NCBI GenBank assembly: GCA_947303805.1
Contig: CAMYZE010000005.1
Span: forward strand, 62,001-126,000
DNA from: an uncultured Clostridia bacterium
GTDB taxonomy: Bacteria > Bacillota > Clostridia > Lachnospirales > Lachnospiraceae
DNA: 64,000 bases
Direction of reading: 5' to 3'
Of the stretch, positions 38,504 through 47,531 are shown in pieces. Position 1 is the stretch's first letter; every line of letters begins with the position of its first letter. Below the pieces are notes generated by a model. It was not told the origin of the DNA and searched no databases. It saw nothing but the letters and a program-made list of their open reading frames with translations. The translations under genes were made by a program, and so were the position numbers.

Positions 38504-40396
38504 ATGGCATACGACGGTATATTTATAAAATCACAAATAAAGGAATTGAAAATCCAACTTTTAGGCGAACACATCTCTAAAATTACCCAAAGGTCAAATA
38601 AAGAGGTTGATTTTCACATACGCAAAAATAGTCAAAATTATGTGTTAACTCTATCAGCAAATCCTAATTTCCCATACATGTTGTTATCAACAAATGAAAC
38701 AAAAAATCTTCCAACTCCGCCTAGTTTTTGCATGCTTTTAAGGAAATATTTACAAGGTGCCTTGATCAAAAACATTAAGCAAATAGGTTTTAAGTCTGTA
38801 ACAAAAAATGATGACAGCTTATGTCTTGAGAGAATTGTTAAATTTGAATTTGAAAATATCAATGAAAATGGTGACCTATCTACATATTTCATCTATTTTG
38901 AAATAATGGGTAAATATAGCAATATCATCATCACTGACTCTAGCAATATTATTCTTGACATACTTATTAAAAGTAGTATTGAAAATAAAAGGTTAATAAT
39001 AAGAGAAAAATATAGTACAAAGGGCATCACAAATAAATCCGATATCCTTACAGAAAATTTTGTTGGTTTTATGTCAAGCATAAATGAAGGTTTGGCACTC
39101 GCAAGCATAAATAATGAAACAATTGATATCGCAAATATAGTTGCAAAAAAATATGCTGGTCTCTCTAAACCACTAATTATGCATATCATACTTGAATACT
39201 TTAAAAGCAGGCGATTTAAAATACCATCAGAAAGTTTTAATTATGAAATAGTTAATAAGCATTTTAAAAATAAGGATGACTATGAAAGTTTCTTTATTTA
39301 TTTAACAGAAAGTTTAAATGAAATTTTATTAAATAATAACCTATTCCACCCAGTTATAAATTACAAGAATGAAAAACCATCAGATTTATATATCTTTCAA
39401 TTAGACACTTATCAAGGTGAGATTGAAACTTTCGATACCATCAATAAATGTCTTGATACATTCATTGAAAACAAATATCAAGACTTAAATGACACCAATG
39501 ACAAAAAAGAAATTCAAAATGTAATCAAGAGTCTTTATACTAAACTTAATAAAAAACTTGACATATATAATAAAGATCTCGCTAAGTGCAAAGATACTGA
39601 AAAATTTAAAAATTTTGGTGAACTAGTATCATGCTTTGGTTACAATTTAGAGGACATTAAAGATGGTATACTTACATGTAAAGACTATAATCACAATGAT
39701 GAAATTGTTCATATACCAATAGACGAATCATTGACTGTAGCTCAGAATGTAGAGAGATACTACGACAAATACAACAAACTAAAAAGAACTAAAGATAATG
39801 CTGAAAAACTAATTGAAGAGACAACTATTAAACTAGAACATCTAAACACAATTGAACATTCTTTAGAACTTCCGAATGATAGAAATGATATGTATTTAAT
39901 AAAGGAAGAAATTATAAAATATTTTGATGAAGCAAATAAGTTTTTTAGCTTAAAAAAACAAAAAATTGATATTCAGTCCAGGAAATCAATTAAGCAAAAA
40001 TCTAAAAAACAATCAAAAAATAATATTAATTACAATATTCACCACTATAAATCTAGTAGTGGTATAGATATATATGTAGGTAAAAATAATTTGCAAAATG
40101 AATATCTCACATTCACTCTAGCAGGTCCAAATGACACTTGGCTACATATAAAAAATGCCACAGGTTCTCATGTCATAGTTAAAGCACCCTATGAAAAACT
40201 TGATGATAAGACTCTTATTGAAGCTGCTTCGCTTGCTGCATATTTCAGCGAAAAGAAAAATGAGACAAAGGCAACCGTAGACTATACACTTAGGAAAGAA
40301 TTAAAGAAAGTTAAAGGTAAATCACCAGGATTTTGTATTTATCATAAAAACTATAGTATAAATGTAAAACCAGAAATATTAGTAGAAGAAATTTAA
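38504..40396 (+). CDS. rqcH: NFACT ribosome-quality-control protein RqcH
   Basis: A 630-residue NFACT protein (Rqc2/RqcH; older name fibronectin-binding protein). N-terminal NFACT-N domain (MAYDGIFIKSQIKELK...LPTPPSFCMLLRKYL), coiled-coil middle (about 320-470) and NFACT-R domain with DTWLHIKNATGSHVIVK (about 545-561) and SLAAYFSEKKNETKATVDYT. It recruits Ala-tRNA to stalled 50S subunits to make C-terminal alanine tails. The N-terminus fixes the ATG at 38504; no Shine-Dalgarno precedes it, and the promoter position predicts a leaderless mRNA. It is one of only two plus-strand protein genes here. Confidence 0.9.
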   Translation: MAYDGIFIKSQIKELKIQLLGEHISKITQRSNKEVDFHIRKNSQNYVLTLSANPNFPYMLLSTNETKNLPTPPSFCMLLRKYLQGALIKNIKQIGFKSVTKNDDSLCLERIVKFEFENINENGDLSTYFIYFEIMGKYSNIIITDSSNIILDILIKSSIENKRLIIREKYSTKGITNKSDILTENFVGFMSSINEGLALASINNETIDIANIVAKKYAGLSKPLIMHIILEYFKSRRFKIPSESFNYEIVNKHFKNKDDYESFFIYLTESLNEILLNNNLFHPVINYKNEKPSDLYIFQLDTYQGEIETFDTINKCLDTFIENKYQDLNDTNDKKEIQNVIKSLYTKLNKKLDIYNKDLAKCKDTEKFKNFGELVSCFGYNLEDIKDGILTCKDYNHNDEIVHIPIDESLTVAQNVERYYDKYNKLKRTKDNAEKLIEETTIKLEHLNTIEHSLELPNDRNDMYLIKEEIIKYFDEANKFFSLKKQKIDIQSRKSIKQKSKKQSKNNINYNIHHYKSSSGIDIYVGKNNLQNEYLTFTLAGPNDTWLHIKNATGSHVIVKAPYEKLDDKTLIEAASLAAYFSEKKNETKATVDYTLRKELKKVKGKSPGFCIYHKNYSINVKPEILVEEI

Positions 40397-41329
40397 TTAC
40401 TTCTTTATTAATTTTGCCACAAAGAACCCCTCCCATATTTTATCCGGGAATATTTTTATATATACATTTTCATTTACAGAACTTCCACAACTAAAAGTAT
40501 TCTTATTTACTTTAACACGGCAAAAGTCTATATCAAATCCATTTTCTAATGCATAATCAACTATATTTTCATTTTCTATTTTAAGCAACGAACATGTAGA
40601 ATAAATAAGGATGCCTCCAGCTTTTAATAACTTAGCTGATTTTTTAATCAATTTTTTTTGTGTACTTACGCACTTTTTAATCAATGCTTCTTGGAAACTA
40701 TTTTGATATTTATTATTTGATATATCTAAAGTACCAGAACCAGAACAAGGTGCATCGAGTAATATTTTATCGAACTTAAACATATCATTTAAATCTAAGG
40801 CATTAATGTTCATAAGTAGCACATTCGCACCCTGCTTATCACAATTAAACTTAAGTTTTTCATATCTATCTTTATGCAACTCAACTGCAGTTAAATTTAC
40901 CTTATTTTTACACATACTTTGAATCATAGTAGTTTTGCTTCCTGGTGCTGCACACATATCAAGAATATTCTCTTTTTCATGAGGGTCTAATACAAGTACA
41001 GGCAACATAGAAGAAAGTGATTGTAAATAAATATGCCCTTCTTTATATATTGAAAAATTGGTAATATCTAGTCCTGTGCTGCTATCAAAGCCATCTTTTT
41101 GATAATAGTCATTAAGAATGATCGCATTTTTAAAGTTTGGATCTATAGTAAAAGTCAAGTCAAGCTTTGTAAAATCATTTTTTATATTATCAAAATTTCC
41201 TTTTAATTCATTTACTCTAAAAGTAGTAACTTTTTTCTCATGAAGCCCATTCAAAATCAACTCTATTTCTTTGTCATCATATTCGCTTTCTTTTAATTTT
41301 TCAATTAAAAAATCGTGTGATAAATTCAT
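40397..41329 (-). CDS. RsmB/NOP2-family RNA m5C methyltransferase
   Basis: A methyltransferase of about 310 residues. DMCAAPGSKTTMIQSM (SAM motif I, about 122-137), LLDAPCSGSGTLD (motif IV with the Pro-Cys, about 195-207) and LIYSTCSLLKIENE (motif VI with the catalytic Thr-Cys) are intact. No C-terminal PUA-like region of the longer RsmF/YebU type is visible. It methylates a cytosine in rRNA (or tRNA); the exact site is unclear. I place the start at ATG 41329, two bases after the recU stop; ATG 41341 is an alternative. Its stop abuts the rqcH stop. Confidence 0.85.
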   Translation of the reverse strand: MNLSHDFLIEKLKESEYDDKEIELILNGLHEKKVTTFRVNELKGNFDNIKNDFTKLDLTFTIDPNFKNAIILNDYYQKDGFDSSTGLDITNFSIYKEGHIYLQSLSSMLPVLVLDPHEKENILDMCAAPGSKTTMIQSMCKNKVNLTAVELHKDRYEKLKFNCDKQGANVLLMNINALDLNDMFKFDKILLDAPCSGSGTLDISNNKYQNSFQEALIKKCVSTQKKLIKKSAKLLKAGGILIYSTCSLLKIENENIVDYALENGFDIDFCRVKVNKNTFSCGSSVNENVYIKIFPDKIWEGFFVAKLIKK

Positions 41330-41330
41330 A

Positions 41331-41834
41331 CTATCTTTCATCAATATCAAACTGTAGTTTGCTCAATATATCTATTTTTATTTTTCCTTTTACATTTATA
41401 ATATACTTTTCATTAAGCTTTTCAAAAGTGAAATCATTTTTTTTATCCCAGAACTTTTTTAGTTCATTAAATTTCATATAATAAACTTTTGACATTTTAC
41501 TAAAATATATCAATAAAAAAGAAACACCGCCTTGAGCTTCAAAATCCTCCATAAACTCATATTGATGTTTATGGATATTTGAAAGTGGAAATGTATTAGA
41601 CTTACATTCCTTAGCGTCAAAGCAAACTGGTATTTCTTGCACAACTCCTAAATAATCTACTGTTGATTTTTTATCAAAGTAGGCTAGAGTTATATGACCT
41701 TCCTTATCCATCTTAGTTGGAACTATAGGGGTTGGAATTTTTTGTATTAGGGCAAGTTTTTTTACACGATAGTCAGATATCGTTCTATTTACCATATCTT
41801 CTAATACACTTCCTCTAAGCCCTCTAAGCTTCAT
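41331..41834 (-). CDS. recU: Holliday junction resolvase RecU
   Basis: A 167-residue RecU. LRGSVLEDMVNRT at the N-terminus, a DYLGVV Asp and FDAKECKS (the ExK-type metal site, about 82-89) followed by IHKHQYEFM (about 98-106) are characteristic. It resolves Holliday junctions and helps chromosome segregation. RecU is usually next to a PBP1 gene in bacilli; here it lies between trpS and a methyltransferase gene. AGGTAAATAAT precedes the ATG. Confidence 0.85.
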   Translation of the reverse strand: MKLRGLRGSVLEDMVNRTISDYRVKKLALIQKIPTPIVPTKMDKEGHITLAYFDKKSTVDYLGVVQEIPVCFDAKECKSNTFPLSNIHKHQYEFMEDFEAQGGVSFLLIYFSKMSKVYYMKFNELKKFWDKKNDFTFEKLNEKYIINVKGKIKIDILSKLQFDIDER

Positions 41835-41835
41835 A

Positions 41836-42933
41836 TTATTTACCTAGTATTTCCTTCCACTCTTTAACAATCTTATCTTTATCAATAAAGTAATCCATAT
41901 GCATTGCTTTCTTAACTCTTGTAAATGTCGCATCGGTTTTATCTTTTGCCTTTTTAGTTCCTATATTCAAAATATCATATACATCAGATAAATTATTCTG
42001 CCATTTTTCTCTTTCAGCTCTAAACTTAGATATTTTTTCTTCTAAAATTGATAAAAGAAATTTTTTACATTTGACATCACCAAGACCACCTTTTCTATAA
42101 TGTTCCTTCATCTCATCTAAGTTTTTATAATCTTTTAAATATTCATTAAAATGACTATCCTCGCAAAATACATCTAAAAAATTGAATACTGCATTCCCTT
42201 CTACTTGTCCAGGGTCACTAACATTTAAATGATTAGGGTCAGTATACATAGACATAACTTTATTTTTTAAAGAGTCAGCAGGCTCAGATAAATAAATACA
42301 ATTATTGAGAGACTTAGACATCTTCTCTTTTCCATCAAGCCCTTTAAGTCTTGTTGCTTTCTCATTCTTTGGAAGCATAATCTCTGGCATTACCAAAGTT
42401 TCTCCATATATCGTGTTAAACTTATGAACAATCTCTCTACACTGCTCCAGCATTGGTTTTTGATCTTCACCTACAGGTACTACATTTGCATCAAATGCAG
42501 TTATATCTGCTGCCTGACTTATAGGATAAGTGAAAAATCCAACAGGTAGACCTTCATCACCTTCATTAAATCCTCTCAGAACCATTTCTGCTTTTACAGT
42601 AGGATTTCTTTCAAGTCTAGGCACAGTAACAACATTCATATAATAAAATGTTAGCTCAGTAAGAGCTGGCAGAGCACTTTGTATACATATAGTTACTCTA
42701 TTGGGATCTATTCCTACTGACAAATAATCTAATGCAACTTGAATTATATTATCTCTTATCTTTTTGGGATTATCAAAATTATCAGTTAATCCTTGGCCAT
42801 CGGCAAGCATAACATATATTTCATCAAAACCTTTATCGTTTTGAAGATTTAAACGATTGTTTAATGACCCCACATAATGGCCCAAATGTAGTTTACCCGT
42901 TGGTCTATCTCCTGTTAATGCTATTTTACCCAT
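41836..42933 (-). CDS. trpS: tryptophanyl-tRNA synthetase
   Basis: A class I synthetase of about 365 residues. HLGH (about 16-19) and KEKMSKS (about 203-209) are the ATP signatures, with GDRPTGKLHLGHYVG at the start. The ATG at 42933 has GGGGGAAAAT before it; the longer frame is not needed. It is slightly longer than the 330-residue bacterial norm, like a subclass found in Clostridia. It overlaps the yraN stop by eight bases. tRNA-Trp itself lies 5 kb away in a different unit. Confidence 0.9.
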   Translation of the reverse strand: MGKIALTGDRPTGKLHLGHYVGSLNNRLNLQNDKGFDEIYVMLADGQGLTDNFDNPKKIRDNIIQVALDYLSVGIDPNRVTICIQSALPALTELTFYYMNVVTVPRLERNPTVKAEMVLRGFNEGDEGLPVGFFTYPISQAADITAFDANVVPVGEDQKPMLEQCREIVHKFNTIYGETLVMPEIMLPKNEKATRLKGLDGKEKMSKSLNNCIYLSEPADSLKNKVMSMYTDPNHLNVSDPGQVEGNAVFNFLDVFCEDSHFNEYLKDYKNLDEMKEHYRKGGLGDVKCKKFLLSILEEKISKFRAEREKWQNNLSDVYDILNIGTKKAKDKTDATFTRVKKAMHMDYFIDKDKIVKEWKEILGK

Positions 42934-43285
42934 ATTTTCCCCCAATGAATGCATTTTTAATTAAAGTTATTTCGTCACCGTCAATACTAACTACATCAAA
43001 TCTGCAAGCAGTATTTTGACTAAGTTTATGTGACATTAGATATACTTGTGCAACTTTGTATATTTTCTTTTGTTTAGACTTATCTACAGCATAAAACCCT
43101 TTTGCTAAGCTATCATTACCTCTGTACTTAACTTCAATAAAACATATATAGCCTTCATTTTTACCTATTAAGTCTATTTCACCAATCTTACAATTAAAAT
43201 TAGTATCTACTATCTGATATCCATTTTCTTCAAGATATTTTTTTGCCTTATTTTCATTAAGTTTTCCAATTTCTCTTGTGTTCAT
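42926..43285 (-). CDS. YraN/UPF0102 family nuclease-like protein
   Basis: A 119-residue YraN-type protein. NENKAKKYLEENGYQI, the GEIDLIGKN (acidic metal residue, about 35-43) and FIEVKYRG (ExK, about 50-57) form a restriction-endonuclease-like core. Function in the cell is unproven, though it is almost always close to rnhB. It starts 14 bases after rnhB stops. No clear Shine-Dalgarno. Confidence 0.85.
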   Translation of the reverse strand: MNTREIGKLNENKAKKYLEENGYQIVDTNFNCKIGEIDLIGKNEGYICFIEVKYRGNDSLAKGFYAVDKSKQKKIYKVAQVYLMSHKLSQNTACRFDVVSIDGDEITLIKNAFIGGKYG

Positions 43286-43298
43286 TATGATCAGTTCA

Positions 43299-43961
43299 TT
43301 ATTTATTCAAGAATGATAAAAATGATTTTCTATGAATTTCACATGGGCCTATCTCTTTTAACTTATCCATATGAAATCTCGTGCCATAGCCACTGTGCTT
43401 TGCAAATCCATATTCTGGATATTTTTTATCATACTCTTCCATCATTTCGTCTCTTGTCACTTTTGCAACTATGCTTGCAGCCGCAATCGATATCGAAAGT
43501 GCATCGCCATGAATTATACTAACTTGTTTAACATCAATATTTTTTATCTTTAAAGCATCTACAAAAAGCAAATTTATTTCCTTATCAAATTTATCTCGAT
43601 ACATTGAGTTGGCATTGTCAAAAGCCTCTTTCATAGCTATGTGAGTTGCTTCAAGTATGTTAATTTCATCTATTACCTTTTCACTCACAATCCCAATACC
43701 AAATGCAAATGCTTTTTCTTTAATTTCTTTATAAAGTTCTTCTCTTCTCTTTTTAGAAAGCTTTTTAGAATCATTTAAGAATAAAATCTCTTTTGATCTA
43801 TCAAGTACCACACATCCCGCTACTACTGGTCCAGCAAGGGGACCCCTTCCAGCTTCGTCTATGCCGGCAATAATATACTCGCTAAACTTATTTTCAAATT
43901 CCGACATCTTACTTAGGCGAAGTCGCTCATTATTTATTTTTTCATCACTTAGCTTTTTCAT
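43299..43961 (-). CDS. rnhB: ribonuclease HII
   Basis: An RNase HII of about 220 residues. The catalytic set is GIDEAGRGPLAGPVV (Asp-Glu, about 33-47), the Asp in LFVDALKI (about 133) and ASIVAKVTRDEMM (about 161-173). It removes ribonucleotides and RNA primers from DNA. The frame is open to 44063, but that stretch is repeat DNA; ATG 43961 (MKKLSDEK) is therefore the start, with only a weak site before it. A repeat unit and a 79-base palindrome fill the gap to rbgA. Confidence 0.9.
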   Translation of the reverse strand: MKKLSDEKINNERLRLSKMSEFENKFSEYIIAGIDEAGRGPLAGPVVAGCVVLDRSKEILFLNDSKKLSKKRREELYKEIKEKAFAFGIGIVSEKVIDEINILEATHIAMKEAFDNANSMYRDKFDKEINLLFVDALKIKNIDVKQVSIIHGDALSISIAAASIVAKVTRDEMMEEYDKKYPEYGFAKHSGYGTRFHMDKLKEIGPCEIHRKSFLSFLNK

Positions 43962-43966
43962 ACTTT

Positions 43967-43996
43967 CGGGCTCGCGGTGCTCGCCCCTACATTTAC
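43967..43996. repeat. 30-base GC-rich hairpin repeat before rnhB
   Basis: CGGGCTCGCGGTGCTCGCCC followed by CTACATTTAC. On the minus strand GGGCGAGC / GCGAGCCC can pair with two tandem G-A mismatches. Same length, order and orientation as the units at 24141-24200. Confidence 0.75.
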
Positions 43997-44011
43997 TTAT
44001 ATTTATTTTTA

Positions 44012-44090
44012 GCCGCAGCATATAGCTAAGAAAACGCTTCGGTTCTATCCATAGGTTACCCACCGGCGTTTTCGTGCTGTATGCTGCGGC
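44012..44090. repeat. 79-base imperfect palindrome between rbgA and rnhB
   Basis: Outer arms GCCGCAGCATATAGC (44012-44026) and GCTGTATGCTGCGGC (44076-44090) pair with one G-U on the plus strand. A small internal loop follows, then GAAAACGC (44030-44037) pairs with GCGTTTTC (44066-44073), and a tip with CGGT/ACCG. No reading frame fits. It may be a structured RNA or a small mobile repeat. Confidence 0.65.
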
Positions 44091-44111
44091 GGATAAATAG
44101 CATTATATAAG

Positions 44112-44969
44112 TTAATTTTCAAGGCTAATGTTACCAATGAGTCCTTTTCGGAAATCATTAATGATGAGATTCGCCACCTTATCGTAGTTTACTCCACCAC
44201 CTTTTTTAAACGATGCAGTCTTCTCCGCAATCTCATCCATAACTTCTATGGCAGAGCTATTATCATTAACCTTGCTAAGTTTATATCTTTTTATAAATAA
44301 AAAACTATATTTAGAATAAGTTTTATTAATAAACTCATAAGCTAAATCTTGCTTTTCCAATATATCATCATTAATAGAACCAACCAAAGCAAGATTTAAT
44401 CCTACATCACTATTTTCAAATTTTTTTACAGTTACACCGGGTGTATCAAGAAGCAATACTTTATCGCTTATCTTTGTCCATTGCAGTTTTTTTGTAACTC
44501 CAGGTGTATTTTCAACTTTATTTACTCTTTTCTTAACATAGGAATTTATAAATGTACTCTTACCTACATTGGGCATTCCTACTACCATAGCCTTTACAAC
44601 AGTATTTACAATGCCTTTCTTCTCATTCTTCTCAACTATTTCTTTAGTTAATATATCTAGCTTTTTATCAACTTCTCTTTTAATATTATTGTTTCTGCTG
44701 TCTAAAAACAATATCTCACCATCAAACTCTTTAATAGTTTCTTTCAAAAAGTTCTTTGTAATTTTTTTTAGACATTTTTCATCTGCTAAATCAACCTTAT
44801 TTACAATTATGAGCCGCTTCTTATTTCTTATTTCATCATTTAAAAAATTGATTGATGACATTGGGCATCTCGCGTCAATAATCTCAATCACTAAATCTAC
44901 TTCCTTTAAATGTTCTTTAATTTCTCTCCTAGCCTTTGCAATATGGCCAGGATACCATTCAATCTTCAT
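44112..44969 (-). CDS. rbgA: ribosome biogenesis GTPase RbgA (YlqF)
   Basis: A 285-residue circularly permuted GTPase. G4 (NKVDLAD, about 57-63) comes before G1 (GMPNVGKST, about 131-139), G2 and G3 (DTPGVT, about 176-181), the order typical of YlqF/RbgA. It acts in late 50S assembly. Its start overlaps the lepB stop (TAATG). The C-terminal helical domain is complete. The 150 bases after its stop are repeats only. Confidence 0.9.
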   Translation of the reverse strand: MKIEWYPGHIAKARREIKEHLKEVDLVIEIIDARCPMSSINFLNDEIRNKKRLIIVNKVDLADEKCLKKITKNFLKETIKEFDGEILFLDSRNNNIKREVDKKLDILTKEIVEKNEKKGIVNTVVKAMVVGMPNVGKSTFINSYVKKRVNKVENTPGVTKKLQWTKISDKVLLLDTPGVTVKKFENSDVGLNLALVGSINDDILEKQDLAYEFINKTYSKYSFLFIKRYKLSKVNDNSSAIEVMDEIAEKTASFKKGGGVNYDKVANLIINDFRKGLIGNISLEN

Positions 44970-45460
44970 TATCTAATTATAAACCAGACCTTGCCAATTA
45001 TATCATCTCTTGCTATATTGCCAACATCTGCAAATCTTGAATCTTTTGAGCTGTCTAAATTATCACCCAAAACATAGTATTCATTTTCGCCAAGTTTTAC
45101 ATTTTGCTCAATATTTGACGACAATGAGTTTTTTAAATCTTCAGACTCTATCTGAATGTCATCAATATAAAAATTCCCATTGCTAATGGTTATAGTTTCA
45201 CCAGGCAAACCATATATTCTTTTGATGCTTTCCTGACCATTATTATAAAATGCTATTACATCTTGCTTGTCGAGAGGAAAAATAGTTTTGTAAAGTCTAT
45301 TTACCAAAACTATATTGCCATCATTTATATATGGTGCCATACTAAAACCTTGCTGCAAAACTTGACCAAAGAATAAATAACTGACTGTAAATGCTAAAGC
45401 CACAGCAAAAACTATATCTGCAATTAGTCTGCAAACTTTTATTACAAAGCTTTCGTCCAA
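44969..45460 (-). CDS. lepB: signal peptidase I
   Basis: A 163-residue type I signal peptidase with one N-terminal helix (about 10-32). Box B GFSMAPYIN carries the catalytic Ser (about 40), KRIYGLPGE the Lys (about 76) and GDNLDSSKDSR box E (about 131-141). It cleaves signal peptides outside the membrane. The start is TTG at 45460, right after the rplS stop, so it is coupled. Short length is normal in Firmicutes. Confidence 0.9.
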   Translation of the reverse strand: MDESFVIKVCRLIADIVFAVALAFTVSYLFFGQVLQQGFSMAPYINDGNIVLVNRLYKTIFPLDKQDVIAFYNNGQESIKRIYGLPGETITISNGNFYIDDIQIESEDLKNSLSSNIEQNVKLGENEYYVLGDNLDSSKDSRFADVGNIARDDIIGKVWFIIR

Positions 45461-45826
45461 TTATGCTTGTGCATCCTCAACATTCATATTTTCTTTTACT
45501 TTGGCAGCCTTGCCAATTCTTTCTCTCAAATAGTTAAGTTTAGCTCTTCTAGCCTTACCTTTTCTAACGACTTCAACCTTAACTACCATTGGACTATTTA
45601 TTGGGAAAGTTTTCTCAACTCCTACGCCATTAGAGTTCTTTCTTACAGTAAATGTCTCTCTATTGCCGCCTCCTTGTCTTTTCAAAACTACCCCTTCATA
45701 AATTTGTACTCTTTCTTTTTCGCCTTCACGAATCAAATTGTGTACCTTTACGCTATCACCAACATTGAACTCAAGTTTTTCTTTTCTTAGTGTAGCCTGT
45801 TCAATCTCTTTTACTTTAGAATTCAT
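45461..45826 (-). CDS. rplS: 50S ribosomal protein L19
   Basis: A 121-residue L19. [20 protein letters not shown], the [10 protein letters not shown] turn and the basic C-terminal [19 protein letters not shown] are characteristic (only their cores are quoted). It sits at the 30S-50S interface. TAGGAGGATAAT gives a strong ribosome site. Downstream of trmD by nine bases, in the usual rpsP-khpA-rimM-trmD-rplS order. Confidence 0.95.
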   Translation of the reverse strand: MNSKVKEIEQATLRKEKLEFNVGDSVKVHNLIREGEKERVQIYEGVVLKRQGGGNRETFTVRKNSNGVGVEKTFPINSPMVVKVEVVRKGKARRAKLNYLRERIGKAAKVKENMNVEDAQA

Positions 45827-45835
45827 ATTATCCTC

Positions 45836-46531
45836 CTAAACTTTATCTTTCAAATATTTTTCATATAAATCAGGTCTATTTTTCTTTGTAATTTCTATTG
45901 CTTGATCTAGTTGCCACTTAGCAACTTTTTTATGGTCTCCGCTTAATAGTATGTCTGGAACTGTAAGTCCTTCATATTCATAAGGTCTTGTGTACTGTGG
46001 GTATTCAAGTAAGTTATTCATAAAAGATTCTTCATTTGTGGATTCATCATTTGACAACACGCCTTTTACAAATCTAGCCACTGTATCTATAACAACCATC
46101 GCCGGAAGTTCTCCACCAGTAAGAACATAATCACCTATAGATATCTCTTCAGCATCAATAAGTTTAAGTGCTCTCTCATCAACCCCTTCATAATGTCCAC
46201 ATAAGATATTAAATTCACTATTTTTAGACATTTCGATTGCCATGTTCTGGTTAAATGTTTTGCCCTTAGGTGACATATAATAAGTTTTAATTCCGCTTTT
46301 GCCATCCATGACTTTCCGATAACAATCATATATTGGTTGAGCCATCATCAACATGCCATTTCCGCCTCCATATACTTCGTCATCTACAGAGTTAGCTCTT
46401 TGTTTTGTAAAATCTCTAATGTTAAAAATATTGATTTTTATTAAACCCTTATCAACTGCTTTTCCTATAAGGCTTTCCCTCATAAAGTCATTAAACATGT
46501 CAGGGAAGAGTGTCATTATATTAACTTTCAA
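45836..46531 (-). CDS. trmD: tRNA (guanine-37-N1) methyltransferase
   Basis: A 231-residue SPOUT enzyme: MTLFPDMFNDF at the start, DEVYGGGNGMLMM (about 50-62), GHYEGVDER (about 110-118) and the knot GDYVLTGGELPAMVVID (about 129-145). It methylates G37 to prevent frameshifting. Start is TTG at 46531, overlapping the rimM stop, so translation is coupled. Confidence 0.95.
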   Translation of the reverse strand: MKVNIMTLFPDMFNDFMRESLIGKAVDKGLIKINIFNIRDFTKQRANSVDDEVYGGGNGMLMMAQPIYDCYRKVMDGKSGIKTYYMSPKGKTFNQNMAIEMSKNSEFNILCGHYEGVDERALKLIDAEEISIGDYVLTGGELPAMVVIDTVARFVKGVLSNDESTNEESFMNNLLEYPQYTRPYEYEGLTVPDILLSGDHKKVAKWQLDQAIEITKKNRPDLYEKYLKDKV

Positions 46532-47052
46532 ATCAGACCTTCTATTGTTTTAATTTTAATTATAGAGTTTTCAATATCTACTTTTTCTACAAAATCAGAA
46601 ACCATTGGTATTAATAAATCTTTTTTGTCATAGTCAACAACTAATATGCTATTTGCCTTAGTAGTCATAATATCTTTCACATTTCCAATAAGTTCATCAT
46701 CTTTAAAACATTTTAGCCCAATAAGATCCATAATAAAATACTCATTTACTTCTAGTTTTACTGCATCAGCTCTACTTATATAGATATTCTGACCAATTAG
46801 TTTTGTAGAATCTTCTATCTTGTCAAAACCTTTAATTTTCAGAATGCACGTGTTTTTTATATACTTAACGCCTTCCGATATATATATAGGCTTGTCGCAA
46901 AACATAGAATCTTTTGCATCTTCGTTATCAACTATATAAAACTTGTTTAGATCATCGAATCTTTTTATATCATCAGTAGTTGGAAATATTTTTACTTCAC
47001 CTTTTATTCCATGAAGTGATATTATCTTGCCAATTCTCAAAAAGTTTCTCAT
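46528..47052 (-). CDS. rimM: 16S rRNA processing protein RimM
   Basis: A 174-residue RimM. The N-terminal GKIISLHGIKGEVKIFP and the C-terminal PRC-barrel (about 95-170, with YFIMDLIGL and the DLLIPMV motif) are intact. It binds S19 and helps mature the 30S head. ATGA overlap with khpA and TTGA overlap with trmD show tight coupling. Confidence 0.9.
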   Translation of the reverse strand: MRNFLRIGKIISLHGIKGEVKIFPTTDDIKRFDDLNKFYIVDNEDAKDSMFCDKPIYISEGVKYIKNTCILKIKGFDKIEDSTKLIGQNIYISRADAVKLEVNEYFIMDLIGLKCFKDDELIGNVKDIMTTKANSILVVDYDKKDLLIPMVSDFVEKVDIENSIIKIKTIEGLI

Positions 47053-47276
47053 CTTATGTCTACTACTACTTTCACATCTCTAATGGTAGCTATAGCCCCC
47101 ATTATCGCCCTTATACTTTTTGCAATTTTACCTTCGTGTCCGATTACCTTGCCAAAATCATCTTTATCAACTTGCACTGTATACCTTATAAAATTGCCGT
47201 CTTTTTCTTCTTTGATATTAACTTGATCTTTTTTTACGACTAACTCTTTTACAATGTATTCTAAAATATCTTTCAT
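47049..47276 (-). CDS. khpA: RNA-binding KH protein KhpA
   Basis: A 75-residue KH-domain protein. The KH loop is the GHEGKIAKSIRAIM segment (GxxG-type, about 49-62). It forms a complex with KhpB and affects cell elongation and mRNA in other Firmicutes. AAGGTGACT precedes the ATG, 9 bases after rpsP. Confidence 0.9.
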   Translation of the reverse strand: MKDILEYIVKELVVKKDQVNIKEEKDGNFIRYTVQVDKDDFGKVIGHEGKIAKSIRAIMGAIATIRDVKVVVDIR

Positions 47277-47285
47277 ATAGTCACC

Positions 47286-47531
47286 TTATTTGGTAATACC
47301 GGTTGCCTTGAGAAGTTTGCCAACTGTTTCAGTTGGCTTAGCTCCATTATTTAACCACTTCTTGCAAGCCTCAGCATCAATTTTGATTTCAGATGGATCT
47401 TTATAAGGATTATAATAACCTATTTCCTCAATAAATCTTCCATTTCTTGGGTAATGCGAATCAGCAACAACTACTCTGTAAAAAGCATTATGTGCATGTC
47501 CCAATTTCTTTAAGCGAATTTTTACAGCCAT
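47286..47531 (-). CDS. rpsP: 30S ribosomal protein S16
   Basis: An 81-residue S16: [38 protein letters not shown] and a [12 protein letters not shown] tail are all typical. It stabilises 16S rRNA in early 30S assembly. AAGGAGGAAATAATTAA precedes it. Its start abuts ylxM's stop, with no ffh between them. Confidence 0.95.
   Translation of the reverse strand: MAVKIRLKKLGHAHNAFYRVVVADSHYPRNGRFIEEIGYYNPYKDPSEIKIDAEACKKWLNNGAKPTETVGKLLKATGITK

Noticed and set aside
44001..44111. Longer start of rnhB reaching 44063
   Set aside because: The extension translates the 30-base repeat and the palindrome and has no match to RNase HII; ATG 43961 fits the family.
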